NCBI GenBank assembly: GCA_951230915.1
Contig: OX579640.1
Location: 12,110,981-12,174,980, forward strand
Source: Antitrichia curtipendula
Taxonomy: Eukaryota > Streptophyta > Bryopsida > Hypnales > Leucodontaceae
Length of the DNA stretch: 64,000 bases
Reading direction: 5' to 3'
Under the pieces are notes generated by a model, which saw only the letters and a list, made by a program, of their open reading frames with translations, made no database searches and was not told where the DNA came from. Below, in pieces: positions 49,376-60,848 of this stretch (positions are counted from its first letter, which is position 1; each line of letters begins with the position of its first letter). Both the position numbers and the translations under genes were made by a program.

Positions 49376-50305
49376 TGGATCCCCAAAAATAGAACAAAGA
49401 GTGCAACTTACACAACTTAGTTTGAATAATAGATAAGGGAATTTTAAGTTTAAACTATACAATATATTGCAGAAATAAAAATATGAATTTTTGGTCATGT
49501 AGTACACTATAAGAACAATGCATAAAATAACGGAGGCAATGATTGAATAATTAATTAGCTAATAGTGATGAAGGAATATGAATAAAAACAAAAAGAATAT
49601 TTTTGTGTGCAAAAACTTCACATACCTTATCCTTTTGATTTTGTCATGGAACATTAATCCCATAGCACCTCAATCCTTTCTTGAATTTTTGCATATTTTT
49701 TCTTATATCTTTGTAAATATATATAAATCACCTCAATTTCATCAAATACATCATACAAAAATTGCTTTTTAAAGCCAAGTATTGGTTCAAATGAATGAGA
49801 AGTTCAGTGGTAAAAAAAAAGGCCCTTGGAACCTCTTTGTTCATTGTTCAGAATTGGGACGTTGGAGCATTAAGGGGTTAATAGAACAGACTCTTCATGT
49901 CAGTTCCAAAAGACAAATTAGAGTTCTTTTTCTCTCGATCAACACTCCATCAACACCACTCATGAACATCATGCAGGTGTTTTCCTTTTATTGGTTGTAT
50001 TGCTTTTGATATTTGCTGACAAATACTGAGCTGTCAACTCAATGTAAATGATAGTGAAGTGGAGATCGCTTGAACATTACTCACTCACGTCGCAAACTGA
50101 TTTAATGTATACCGAGGAAAGAAACCTTCATATCAAATGTCGCTGAGAATCTGCAGAATAACTCGCCGAGCATGAAAGCGCCGTGTTGTGGATTAATCCG
50201 ATTCAACAACTAAAGCCTTCGAAACGAGAACTTAAGAAGTTTCCTGAAACGGCACGATCAGACTTTCTCTTGGGTTGCTGAGATTGCTGGCCAGAGAATT
50301 AAGGT
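49376..50305. other. AT-rich intergenic DNA and SCO1 3' flank
   Basis: The last few hundred bases before 50306 likely include the 3' untranslated region of the minus-strand SCO1 gene. A tttatt at 49987-49992 (AATAAA on the minus strand) lies about 315 bp past the stop and is a possible polyadenylation signal. No other gene is seen. Confidence 0.4.
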
Positions 50306-53300
50306 CTATTTTTTCTTCAGGATACTTTGGATCTCTGCAATAATTCCCTCAGAAAGAGATTCTGCATCGTAATTCTTCCCGAAAAACTTAACGAAGTTCA
50401 TATCAGGGTCCATCAGATACCTGCAACCACAGTAACAAATATCACCAGTGAATACCACACCGTAACAATGCTCAACCCACGATTGTTTAACAGAAATGAC
50501 TTGACGAGACAGAAAACCATTCCACTAAGAGAAGTTTGTCGACCAGATTCATAAAACTGAGCAAATTGATAAAACTGCGAGACAAGTGGAATGAGAAATT
50601 GTACGTGATAATGGAGTGGTCAACAAGGTAGTCGGTGCCTTCATCCTCAGTTTTCATGTAATAAACTCTATACTCTCGAGCAACTTGGCGAATGTCTTCC
50701 ACAGTCCCAGTCAATCCAACAAACCTGGGGTGATATTCTGCAGATTCCAAAAAAAAATGACAAAAGAAACAACTTTACTGCACGATGGGTAGAAAGATTC
50801 TAGCTCACAAGTTCACTTCATGAACAGCAAGCAATGCATTGTGCAGGTAAAACGCAGGAATTGCCATTGCGCATGGGTCTTCCCAGTCTTTGAATTTTGA
50901 TCTTAAATTTGGTTTCAAAAGTGCGGAATTAGTGCAGGAGAGCGAAATTTCTAATTGACAAGCACAAAACAGGGGCAAGATTTAACCGGGGTACTAAATT
51001 AAGGCATCTTGCACAACTGTGTATGTGAGTGATCGAAATTAAAAACGAAGAAAAACTTCTTCATAGTACATTATCAAGCAATCATTAAAAGTTCCATAAA
51101 TAAGAGTTTCCAATACAACCAGGACAAGGCCTACCTTTCAAGTACTCTCGAACTTGCTCAACAGTATCGCGCTCTGGATCGATGGAAATAAAGACGGGAA
51201 GAACCTGCAATCCTACTTTCGTCTCTGCATTTCAAAAAGATGATGACTGAGAAAAAGAATCTGAAAAGAAGTATGTAGTCCTCTGCCATTTTTAATACTA
51301 GCTCTTGTAGACCATTACAACAGCGACTAAGTAATCAACCATATAAGTCAAGTTGCAAAAAAAGAAGCCCAAACAAACAAACAAAAAAGCTCACAGAATG
51401 ACGGATGAGTACAAAGGAAAAGAACGCAATGCACTATGAAAAGACTAACCAATTTTATCGACAGCTTCTGCCACTTTTGTGAGTTCTTCGGGGCAAATAT
51501 CTGGGCAATATGTGAATCCAAAGTATATAAGCGACCAATTGCCAAGGAAGTCACGATCTGTCACAACTTTCCCATCCTGATTGAGCAACTTGAAAGGACC
51601 CCCAATAGCTGCCTTCCCAACTCCAGGGCCCGTCTTGGCAACTGCCCCCTTCTCAGAGCGTAGCACTGCAATCAATGATACACACGCATGTGTTCAGCAG
51701 CAAGATATGAAGCCAAAGACCTGGGTGCAGTTCCAAAACCTTCCAGAGACCCTCATGGCAACCATTGAAATTACAGCGACGAAATAGCACCTAATTGCAA
51801 TAGTCTGTATCATAAATACAAATGTATAAGTTCAAATGTCTTGTTCTGTACGAACCTTAGTACAATCCTCAATATAATCCACACTTAGTGGAAATTCCAA
51901 AAACACAATCTTAGAATGCAACTATTCATAAAATCACATGTCAAAATTCTATTAAACATGAGAAATTCATTCACTGAAATGATGCTACTAATGCTTTTTA
52001 CACGTTTCATTTCCATTAGATACCAGAATTTTATACATTCTTGAACCATTGCTTAATCTCTCACCTTGGGGTGGAAACAATCAAGATATTCAAGGAAAAG
52101 AGCCAACCAACCTTCTAGCTGCCGTTTCTTTTCTTGCTCCCACAACAAAATCAAGCCGATTCCAGTCACCACCAAGAGTGCAAGGCTAGCCCAAGATACT
52201 GGCTGCAGCAGAAGCACAAACACTCACCTCAGCAACAATCTTCAGTCATTCTAAAATCCATTCTTCCAACATCCAAGGACATTATCAGTGATAAGTTTTC
52301 GAAACCAAAAAACGGAAAGCATCTAAATAAGGCATGACGTCTCAATCAATGTAACGCTTGGAGACAAGTGTCGTTGGTTAGTAGAGAATTTAAAAAGTAA
52401 GATTACTTCACAATTTCGAGCACAAAACCGCATCGCCATTAGAAGAGGGGAGAGGACTTACACCACCCCGTATGGCCTTTGAATTTTCCCCCGCGGTTTT
52501 TGAATTTTCACCAGCAACCTTTGATACGGCTTCACCGCTCTTTTCTGAGTTAGCAATCTCGCTTGACCGTGATGAATAAAAAGGTCTATTGAAGACACGA
52601 ACACCCTAAAACAATCAACGAGGCAACGCAACATTATCAATCCGAAAATCCAAAACAAACTTGGTTCCTACATAAAATCATGCACTCTGTCACTACCAAG
52701 CAGTTAATTCCCATGCACGATATCAAAGCCTTCTCTAACCACTTCCTGTAAGACCTTAAGGAGTAGGCAAATGAGAATAAGAGTAATCTAGTGCATGTTT
52801 GGGGGGAAGACACCCATATTAATTAGTGAGTCCTCATCATGTGCACATAGAGCAGATCTTTATTTGCACAGTTTAAGGGAACTTCAAATTACATTTTGCT
52901 AAAGAATGACAGAATTGAATATTGCATTTCCAGTAGTAAAATTCCCAAATCCTAAAACCCTAAACCCTAAATTTGTCACTTCCGATTCGTCACTTCCGGT
53001 TACTGAGTCGCTTAACTCCACAAAGCCGTGAAAAGCATATCTGTCCCACTCCATAATACATAGTTTCCAAAATGACGACTCCTAATACTCTCACCTAACG
53101 TTTTACTAAAGAATAACAGAAATCGCTAGCGCAGTTCCAGTAGTAAACCCTAAAAATAGAATAATCCTAGAAGGAAGTGTTTCCCATTACTGAATTGCTT
53201 AATTACCTGTGCCACAGCTCAATTTCATAATTTCCGAAATGACATACACAAGTAAAATAGTCAAAACGTTCGAATCGATCCTGCAATTGCCCTCTACTGT

Positions 53301-53617
53301 GCCGGTCAGTAAAGCATAAACATTCAAAGAGAATGTACCAAAGCTCACAACCACAATACGAGACAGGGAAGCCCACATACCTGCGGAAAAGACTGGGACC
53401 CGATCAAATTTCCCGAACCCCTAATTTGCACACCACCATACTGAACCGAAATCCTTTCCCCAAGAAAAGATCGAAAAGAAAAGATCGAGCGTGACGGCAC
53501 GAATGGCACATGGCGAAGCAACTCCTCCTCAGAGAGAACGCGGCGCGTGCATCGAAGCTCGCTGAGTGCACGTCCCAATGTGCACAGGCTCCTGACCCTC
53601 CCTCGAATTCCTGACAT
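50306..53617 (-). CDS. HCC1: Mitochondrial SCO1/HCC1-type copper chaperone for cytochrome c oxidase
   Basis: Seven exons on the minus strand: 53381-53617, 52462-52605, 52112-52202, 51450-51665, 51135-51224, 50605-50737 and 50306-50420. All introns are GT-AG and the joins stay in frame, giving 341 aa. SCO1 proteins sit in the inner mitochondrial membrane and deliver copper to the CuA site of COX2. The start chosen ([11 protein letters not shown]) gives an Arg/Ser-rich, acid-poor presequence; a start 30 codons upstream is possible but less presequence-like. One membrane segment lies at about 130-148 ([19 protein letters not shown]). The thioredoxin-like domain follows, with GKAAIGGPF (174-182), [11 protein letters not shown] holding the copper-binding CxxxC (C211, C215), [10 protein letters not shown] (241-250) and DHSIIT with the third ligand His300. 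Length and motifs match plant HCC1. Intron 1 (775 bp) carries an internal duplication and a telobox. Confidence 0.96.
52898..53250 (-). repeat. Imperfect tandem duplication and telobox in SCO1 intron 1
   Basis: 52898-53085 and 53099-53250 share blocks in order: ctaaagaat.acagaa, ttccagtagtaaa, accctaaa, cacttcc/gtttccc, tactgag/tactgaat and cataatt/catagtttcc. The first copy contains aaaccctaaaccctaaa (52955-52971), two and a half telomere-type repeats of the kind found in plant teloboxes. Confidence 0.6.
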
Positions 53618-54848
53618 TCCTCTTCCTAGAAAAAAACGATCATAAGGAACGATCACAGCAAATCTGGCCTCCTCGCACGACTGAAAATCAAAGTGATTCT
53701 TGCTCAAATAGTGGAAATCACTCGCTCGGAATCACAATGCAATTCCGTCTGAACACCAAAATAGTACCAAAACACCCCAAAGATTGACAGAAAGGCAGCG
53801 AACACGATGATGCTCAATCGCGCCGAAACTCTTTTCCTTCTACAAGTTCTTTTAAGTGTGGAAATGTGCACCACTAGAAGAATTATGCATGTGATGAGCT
53901 GGCTCCCATTTTGCTTGTCATAGACTCAGTTACCTTAGATGATGAGAGCAAGGGAGGAGTCCATTTATTATGGACATTGCATGAAACGATCTTTGTTGTG
54001 GTGATGAAATTGTTTAATACATTTGTGCATCTAAGAATACCTATACACTTAAGAATATGTAGCAATTCCACAATTTCATTTAGTGAAAATGGGGGATTAT
54101 ATTGCCAAATATTCCGTCAAGAATTTTTTTTATAAAATTTTGCTTTTGAGAAAAATATTGCTATTCTTGGTAATAGGTACTTCTAGTTATAGTGAGGTTG
54201 AAGTGCCAATTACCATCCAATTAAGCATTTGAACATCTTGAAAATAATTTCTTGAAAAGAAAATTTATGTATTCATAAATCTTCTAAACCTCAACCCTTA
54301 AACAACAAGCTGGTCATTGTGGAAATGATTTATCTTGGTATTGTATAAAGTGTTGGTTCAAAAAAATGCAAAGGCACTAAATAGAAGTCAAACTATTGTA
54401 GAAGACCTTCCCTTTTTACACAAAATTTGGAGGATGAATAGTTGCACGTTCATCCTGCATGGAGAGATTCTTTCTCATTCATCTACCAAGGAAACGTTAT
54501 TTTTGGATCTTAAATTATCCTAAATTATGAATCTTTTGGCTTGTGCGTTCCGTGGTTACATTCTTAATATTGTTAGAAAGCCCTTAGTAAGGAGGGGTGC
54601 AAAGACTTGGTATTGTGGCGTTTGAACCTATAGAGTGAAAATTATTGAATTTCAAAAAAATTACGAATTAATAATTTATGAAATTACTTTTACTTTTATT
54701 TTTATGGCAGCAACAACACAAGGCACACTAGTATGAGTGGAAACAACTCATTTTTCCAAGTGAAATCATATATCTTTTATTAACAAAAATTTTAATGTTT
54801 GTGAATTAAAAATAGACTATTATAAAATCAATCATTGGTGAAAACTAA
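53618..54848. other. SCO1 5' flank, then AT-rich intergenic DNA
   Basis: 53618-53870 is probably the SCO1 leader and promoter; no TATA element stands out. The remainder is AT-rich with nothing recognised. Confidence 0.4.
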
Positions 54849-54968
54849 CACTAGTAGAAAGTTGGTCTTGGAGCACCAATGAGACCACCAAAGTTTAATA
54901 TCTATGTAGGCCTCTGACACCAAGCTCTAATGCTCTCACTAGTGCTCAAAATCAACTTTCTACTAGTA
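54849..54968. mobile_element. CACTA-like MITE, right terminal base changed
   Basis: A 120-bp element. The left end is cactagtagaaagttg and the right end is caactttctactagta, which is the inverse except for the last base. Flanks are TAA and TAC, so the 3-bp duplication is imperfect. The centre holds two inverted blocks (ggtcttggagcac / gtgctcaaaat). Confidence 0.65.
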
Positions 54969-56577
54969 TACATGAGGACTCAATTTGAAAATAAATAATA
55001 CTACAACCAATTGTACTCAGTTTCATTTGTCACTATATATATGACTCCTGCTTACCATTCAAATTTGACATGGGCAACTTTTGTAATTGTGATGGTACAA
55101 TTAACCTTGCAAGTTTGACCACCCTCTTCAAATAATTTGACTTGAACAATGGATTGGACATAAAATTGAATACAATGAGAGCAGAGTCCTGAAATCCAAA
55201 TACAGGGAAGAAATGGGCGAGTATGGGTACTTGGTGCAAAGAGGTCGTTTTGGGAAGTGGCGGAGATAGACATTTTGCTTGGTGTGTTCGTGATGGCAAA
55301 CAAAAGGGAATTCATTCACGCCCAAACTCGTGTTGGGTCTGTGTAAGGTAGGTGGTTCAAAAAGCAACACTTTAATCCCAAAATGACCTTGCAATTTTCC
55401 GAACCTACACCCCTCGTCAAACAGGCTCATGGATTTCACATTTTCAAGATTTTTAAAGGGCGGGAGAGGAAAATGTAACCATTCCAATTGCAAGCTATAA
55501 TAACAAGGAAGACGTTGCAATTTTTTTTTCTAGAAATTGCCTGTCATAATACACCAGATTGACTTGGATCTCACAGTCTTTTGTTGCCGAACTACAGTTT
55601 CTAAAGACCTGCGTTGTAGTCCAATGGCTGCGTTGAGATGTGTATCCCGTCAATTGAGGCAAAACTTTTTATGTTCAATAGGCCACGAGTGCTACAACAA
55701 TTGCCCACAATTTTTTTTTTAAAAACATCAATCCCATTGCATAGGGTGATATCAAAGTGAGGGGTGTATTTTGGTAACATTTCATGCATGCAAATTTCAA
55801 TTAAATTTTGAAAAAAGTACAGAGTGAATGGCAAAAATCCGAGCGGTTGACTGACCAGGCCTAAGGGTACACAGCAAAAGCACCAATTTCCAGAGAAATT
55901 GAACGATGCATTTGACTGTAGGCTCATTTGCCGAGGTATTCTGAAGACCACCCGGAGATACGGAGGGTGAAAGGCACGGGAATCAAGCGTGGCAGGTGAT
56001 GAGGACCGAGGGGTACATTACCTAGCACATACGGAGGACGAAATCTAAAGGGAAGTTGCTGCCAACAAGGCAAGCTGACTAACCGTTTTCCAGCCCGCTT
56101 CGGCCAACAACCGCGTCGGACGAGGCGCACTATGACGTGCTATTTCGCAAAACAAAAATATGCCCAAATTCACGGACAATAGTATAGCTTTCAAATCGCA
56201 GAGTACCGCCTACAACAGAATAACAACTACCCACAAAATTACTCAATAGAAATTTACGTCAATTTCAGAAGTCTGGGAAGAAAAAATTTGCCCAGGCAAC
56301 CACAATGAAAAGAAAAAATGCAAGTTCAAATTCCTCTCTCACCGCTCTATAAACCGGTAGCAACACTATACTAGAAGGCCAAATAACTACAAAAGGGACA
56401 AGCCTACTCAATACAATCCTGCAGCTAATTCTCACACCCAAGGCAAGCTAGATAGCCTACAGTCTCCAAAGTGAAATGACCGTCAAGGTGGCTTCCGTTG
56501 TCTTCACCAATTAGCTTCGACACAACCACACTCACAACGCGTCCGCCAAGCTCCTGGAGCAAACCTGCCAAATAATC

Positions 56578-58992
56578 TCACTTCAGTACCTTCGCTGCAT
56601 ACTTGGGAATGGTATGCACCTTGACGTAGCACGACCCCTCACACATGTACACGCTAGTGCAACCAGGGCAGTATCATATCTGTTTTCCACCATAGATGAC
56701 GCACTTGGCACGGAGTCTCTCATGCTTTGCGGAGTAATGAAGTCCATGGTCACTTCTGTTGAATGAAGCGCAAGTGCGCCTAGGAGTCACTTTTGGGTCA
56801 CACAACCAATTGGCAAGGGCGTAATGAAATTCTACCCAAGACATCACCCGTTTCTGACCCGAGCCAACTGAATTAGCCTTGTATAATACATAGGCATTAC
56901 CAAGAGAGCTATCCAGAATGAACAGTAGCAAACGATGCCACCATTTGTGGGATCGGAGCTGCGCCGTATATTCCATGTGGCATTGATCAACAAGATCAAC
57001 TCCGCGCATCATTTCCTAATATTCAAGCAACATCAGAGAGGTATGGTATGCCTTTCTTCCCTCATGCCGCATCCAACTGAAGTAGAGGCTTCCCTCGGCT
57101 ATCGGATCAATCGACGTGCTCAAAAGAAAGACAAGTATACGATCAAACCACACTATTGCTGACATTCGCCCCAAGCAATGCATTTGCACAATGATCCCAC
57201 CACGCTCCCTAGTTATATGTACATACGGTGACAAATTGGGGGGCATTCCTACTCGATTAGGAAGGACTGTACCCGTTGCAAGAAAACCCTGCTTCAATAG
57301 GTCGTCAAAAAGGCGCGGGCTAGTGAAAAATCGATCCATAACGACAACGTGACCAAGCCCTTTCAAATCCACAACCAATGACTTGACTACATTCATCCCT
57401 AGGTCCTTTTCTACAGTCAAACCCTTCCGCCCAGTATACACTTGGAGATCATAGACATACCTAGACTTACTATTAGCACAACACCACACCTTTATTCCAT
57501 ACTTGACAGGTTTTGCAGGCATGTACTGCTTGATATCACATCTCCTGCCTTAGTGTGGAACCATTATTTCGTCCACACATACATGTCTCTCACAGTTATA
57601 CAAGTGTTTGCAGGTTTGGACAAACGACTCAATTAACCACCAAACCTTGCCAATTTTGTCATAATTGGCATCTAACTTGTCTACAACTAGGGTGGCATTG
57701 TCCACCAAGTGTACATTGCAACATATTGACTCAAACCGGGATCGACGCATGGCAGCCTACACTAAAGGACAACCGAAGAACTTTCTTCGACTCCAATACA
57801 GTCTAATATTAGGGAGCTTTTTGAGTCCTATATATATGCACATACCCAGCCAACAACGGATGTCTTTGGGTGACACATCTACCCACCCTAAGCCACCATT
57901 GGTTTTCCCAGGATTTTTGTACCTGGGCTGTTTAGCATAACAATTAGTTTCATCACAAATCCATTGCAAGGTTTCTGCAGGCTAATACAGTTCAAAAAAA
58001 GACCACAAAAGCACTAGACAGCGACTTGGGCGACGGACTGGCCCTGGACGAGGCCTTGTGAATGGGACATGGTCTGGAAGGAATGACATATTGAGGTCCT
58101 CCCAATTTTGAGCACCGTAACGGTACTCAAAATCAAACGAGTCAAAATCCAAATCAGGCACATCCATTAGACTATCCTCTACGATTTCAGGGTCACTGCC
58201 ATCATCAGACACAACCTAGTCGGAGTTACTTGAGTCTGAATTCCCTTGCCAATCGACAAAGTCGGCCTTCCATTCTACTTGATCATCGTTGTCGTCTGTT
58301 GCATCTTGTAGATAAGCAAGAAAGTCGAGTGTGAACGTGCTATTTTGAGTCAAGTCCAGTAACTCGTTGTTGCCACCGTCATCTCCAAATGAAGACACAA
58401 CAACGCCTAAACCGCCCACAAGTACGTCGCCGCCACTTACAAATACAATGCCTCCGCCCACAAGTATGCCTCCTTTGGTTAGAAGGTGACAATGCTCCTT
58501 CTCAATTGCTTGTACTCCGATCACTCCACCAAAATCGACTTTATACATAGTTGCTTCTATAATAACATATTGGAATTCTCGGAGGACCTCGCCGAGCAGT
58601 AGGCTGTTAGAGCCATCACCGGGACTCAGTCCAAGTGCAGACCGAGGCACCGTAACATGCATCACCAACATGTCCAAAGTGTCTATTGTTTCAGTACCTT
58701 CTAAACCGTGAATGTGCACGCAGGTGCCTTCCTTGCTGCAGGAATTGTACCATTGCAGGCTATCCCGAGGGTGTCCCAAACTACCACTGAATCCCCCGTC
58801 AGCAATTGGACGCTTCCCTTCCCTAATTCTCCTCAATCGCTTTGCGCTTTCACATCCAGAGCCGGGGGTCTCTTTGCAGTCAACCTCCATATGCGTGCCA
58901 TCCTCCATGTCTAGGCCTTCGGGGGATTTGTATTGATCTCCAAGTGTCTCGTCCAAAATCAATCTCTCCAGTCTGTGTTGTTCATCGGCCAT
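56578..58992 (-). pseudogene. piggyBac transposase (DDE_Tnp_1_7), six in-frame stops
   Basis: From the ATG at 58990-58992 to the TGA at 56578-56580 a single frame of 804 codons plus the final stop runs without a frameshift. It is broken by stops at 58216 (TAG), 57982 (TAG), 57757 (TAG), 57550 (TAA), 57016 (TAG) and 56674 (TGA), each given by its lowest coordinate. The three piggyBac aspartates are present: CVDEIMVP (D at 57571-57573), VVVMDRFFTS (57334-57336) and MRGVDLVDQ (56995-56997). KQYMPAKPVKYGIKVW and a C-terminal Cys-rich finger (YCPGCTSVYMCEGSC, near 56640) are also typical. An acidic stretch (DDNDDQVE, SDSSNSD, DDGSDPEIVEDS) precedes the catalytic part, as in many piggyBac proteins. 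The first 200 codons are unusual (see findings). The start is uncertain, since the frame is open for 50 codons upstream without an ATG. Confidence 0.88.
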
Positions 58993-59163
58993 TTTGAAAA
59001 GCAAATTAGTGGATATGCTTCCTCTGAACCGTCGAGGTGAGTGTTGAGCATCTGCTCCAATTGCCGACGGAAACCACCATGTCGGTGCCTGAATGTCCCA
59101 CACAAGTGGAACGTCATCATTCACGCTGGCTCCAAGCTTCAAACCACGTCCTTTGCCCCCTCT

Positions 59164-59613
59164 TCAAGCTCGCCCACCCTCGCAATTCTCAGTTGTAGCA
59201 CCATCGGCCCCCCAAATCTTGCATGTTCCCCTCCCACGCCCTCGTTGCCTCCCCTCATTGTCACCCTTGATCGCTCTACAAGGTGGAGGATTTACTTTCG
59301 TCCCCTCTCTTCCATCCCTTGGTTCTTGTATTGGAACAACATCCTTCCTCGTCCGCCCTTTGCTGAGCCTCCCCCTTCCCTTGGCTTGCGATGTCCTCGT
59401 CTCGTTTCTGGCAGAATTCTCTCTAGCGTTGCTTCCGGCATGAGCTCTGAGCCATTGAAGCTGTATTGTCTGAGGACTTCGCAGCAGGTTGGCATCCTGG
59501 GATTTTGGCGTCAGACTAATTGGAAAAAGCTCTAGCCTTCTGCAATTTGTAGGTGGGCGTAGGATAGGCGATGCCACGCTCCCTGGAGCCTCTGATATCG
59601 CTCCAAGTGGCAT
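59164..59613 (-). other. GC-rich open segment inside the piggyBac element
   Basis: The minus strand gives a 149-codon frame rich in Arg, Gly and Lys (GRGRLSKGRTRKDV, GRQRGRGRGTCK) in the same frame as the transposase, separated from it by one TGA at 59164-59166. The plus strand is also open here (59041-59535), so base composition alone may explain the frame. It could be a former N-terminal part of the transposase or a 5' exon. No known domain is seen. Confidence 0.25.
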
Positions 59614-59672
59614 CAGGGGTGGACAATTCTGCTCCTCCTCATGTGAGCCCTTGTCTTGAATTGGCGGGCTCC

Positions 59673-60317
59673 TTAGGCGATCTCTCCCGCCGCTTCACTT
59701 GTCTCTTGCACGTAGGGGACCGCATTACTAGCCTGTCTTGCGCCGCGCTCCGGGCAGCCTCCTTCACCGAAATTTAAAAGCTCATTCTCGTCAGGCCACA
59801 AGTCTCTGACCACACTAAAGAGTATGTCGGGGAAATCACGCCTCTTCTTCCACCCTAGTATGAACGCAACGTTGTTGTAGAAGAGAATTCTCCAATGTGT
59901 GGCCTTGAGCACCTCTGGAAAGTGTGCAATCTTAGAGCACCAAGGTAGTGAAAGGAGGTGTTGATGATCCAAACAATTCAGAATGCGTTGCCTTTGTCTC
60001 TCAGTTGCTTCAATCTCAAGAAGCCAAGCGTCGATTATCCATGCTTGCTCCCTGCAAGATTCAGGAATTTGGATGCCTCCTCCATTCCATAAATTTGCCA
60101 TCACAAAAGTGAACAAGCTTAGTGGCTGATGCAAGAAAGGTATAGACGACGTTGCAATGCCGAGGATTACAAGTAGTGCGCTGCCATAAAAAGAGAAAAG
60201 AATGTTGTCTCTAATCCCACTACCTCTTCTCATTACTAGCTCGCAATCAAACTTTCGCCCCAGATTGTGACATTGCCGAATCAGAAGTGGCAACCGCATG
60301 AAATGAATTGTCGCCAT
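59673..60317 (-). CDS. Unrecognised 214-aa open frame inside the piggyBac element
   Basis: It starts at a real ATG (60315-60317) and reads protein-like sequence, including ESCREQAWIIDAWLLEIEAT, CLDHQHLLSLPWCSKIAHF and DFPDILFSVVRDLWPDE. The middle third is hydrophobic and might span a membrane (LVILGIATSSIPFLHQPLSL), although overall it looks soluble. It lies upstream of, and on the same strand as, the transposase but in another frame. I do not recognise the family. Options are an accessory protein of the transposon, a captured host gene fragment, or a 5' exon. Codon-level decay cannot be judged from one copy. Confidence 0.35.
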   Translation of the reverse strand: MATIHFMRLPLLIRQCHNLGRKFDCELVMRRGSGIRDNILFSFYGSALLVILGIATSSIPFLHQPLSLFTFVMANLWNGGGIQIPESCREQAWIIDAWLLEIEATERQRQRILNCLDHQHLLSLPWCSKIAHFPEVLKATHWRILFYNNVAFILGWKKRRDFPDILFSVVRDLWPDENELLNFGEGGCPERGARQASNAVPYVQETSEAAGEIA

Positions 60318-60848
60318 CGCCCTCCAAGGCCTGTTTCTCAGCTCCTCCCCCCCCCCTCAAATTCCACTACCGCATTGGAGTAGTACTTGCACGCATCCAA
60401 AGCCAATCTACAACGACCGCAAGCAATCCACACTGAACCCTATTCCGTTGTCTTCTCCAGAGGCAGTCCTATATTCTTTGTAAATTTTGTGTTCTGTGTG
60501 AGGCAGTTGGGAGTACACGAGGAATTAGGTTTTATGATGGCGGGAACGACTATGTCCCAGAGGACGGAGCCCGGTCTTCCAATGGTCATTCTCCGGGTCA
60601 CCCCCTCGTCGCCCGAGCCATGACGTCCTCGTTGGTATGGTCCTGTCCAAGAACCTCTCTCCACCTTTCAAGCCGCCCAAAACGCATGCCACATCAAAAT
60701 CTTGTTCTGTAAATTTCTACTTCTTTAGCACTCGAAGCCCCACAGATGTGTAGTTTACACTTCTTCTAATTCAACACCGATTTTGCTTTATTTTGCTTGG
60801 AAAAGGACTCAAGGACAAATTATGTCCCCAGGGTCATTTTGGGGTTAA

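Larger units (their letters stand above)
55376..60844 (-). mobile_element. piggyBac-superfamily transposon, 5.47 kb, full length with dead transposase
   Basis: TTAA at 55372-55375 and 60845-60848 flanks the element. The left terminus is tcccaaaatgacc and the reverse complement of the right terminus is ccccaaaatgacc, a 13-bp inverted repeat with one mismatch at the first base. Inside the right end is the near-palindrome ggacaaattatgtcc. The minus strand carries a piggyBac (DDE_Tnp_1_7) transposase (56578-58992) disrupted by stops. A further open frame (59673-60317, minus) and a GC-rich coding-like segment (59164-59613) lie upstream in the element. The exact TTAA target, ends starting CC(C), and transposase type together identify the superfamily. 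The element is probably immobile on its own now. Confidence 0.9.

Noticed and set aside
49866..49881. Another TTAA-element right end (aaggggttaa)
   Set aside because: No matching left end or family interior could be found, so the short motif may be chance.
52951..52972. Interstitial telomere
   Set aside because: Only about two and a half repeats inside an intron, so it is better described as a telobox.
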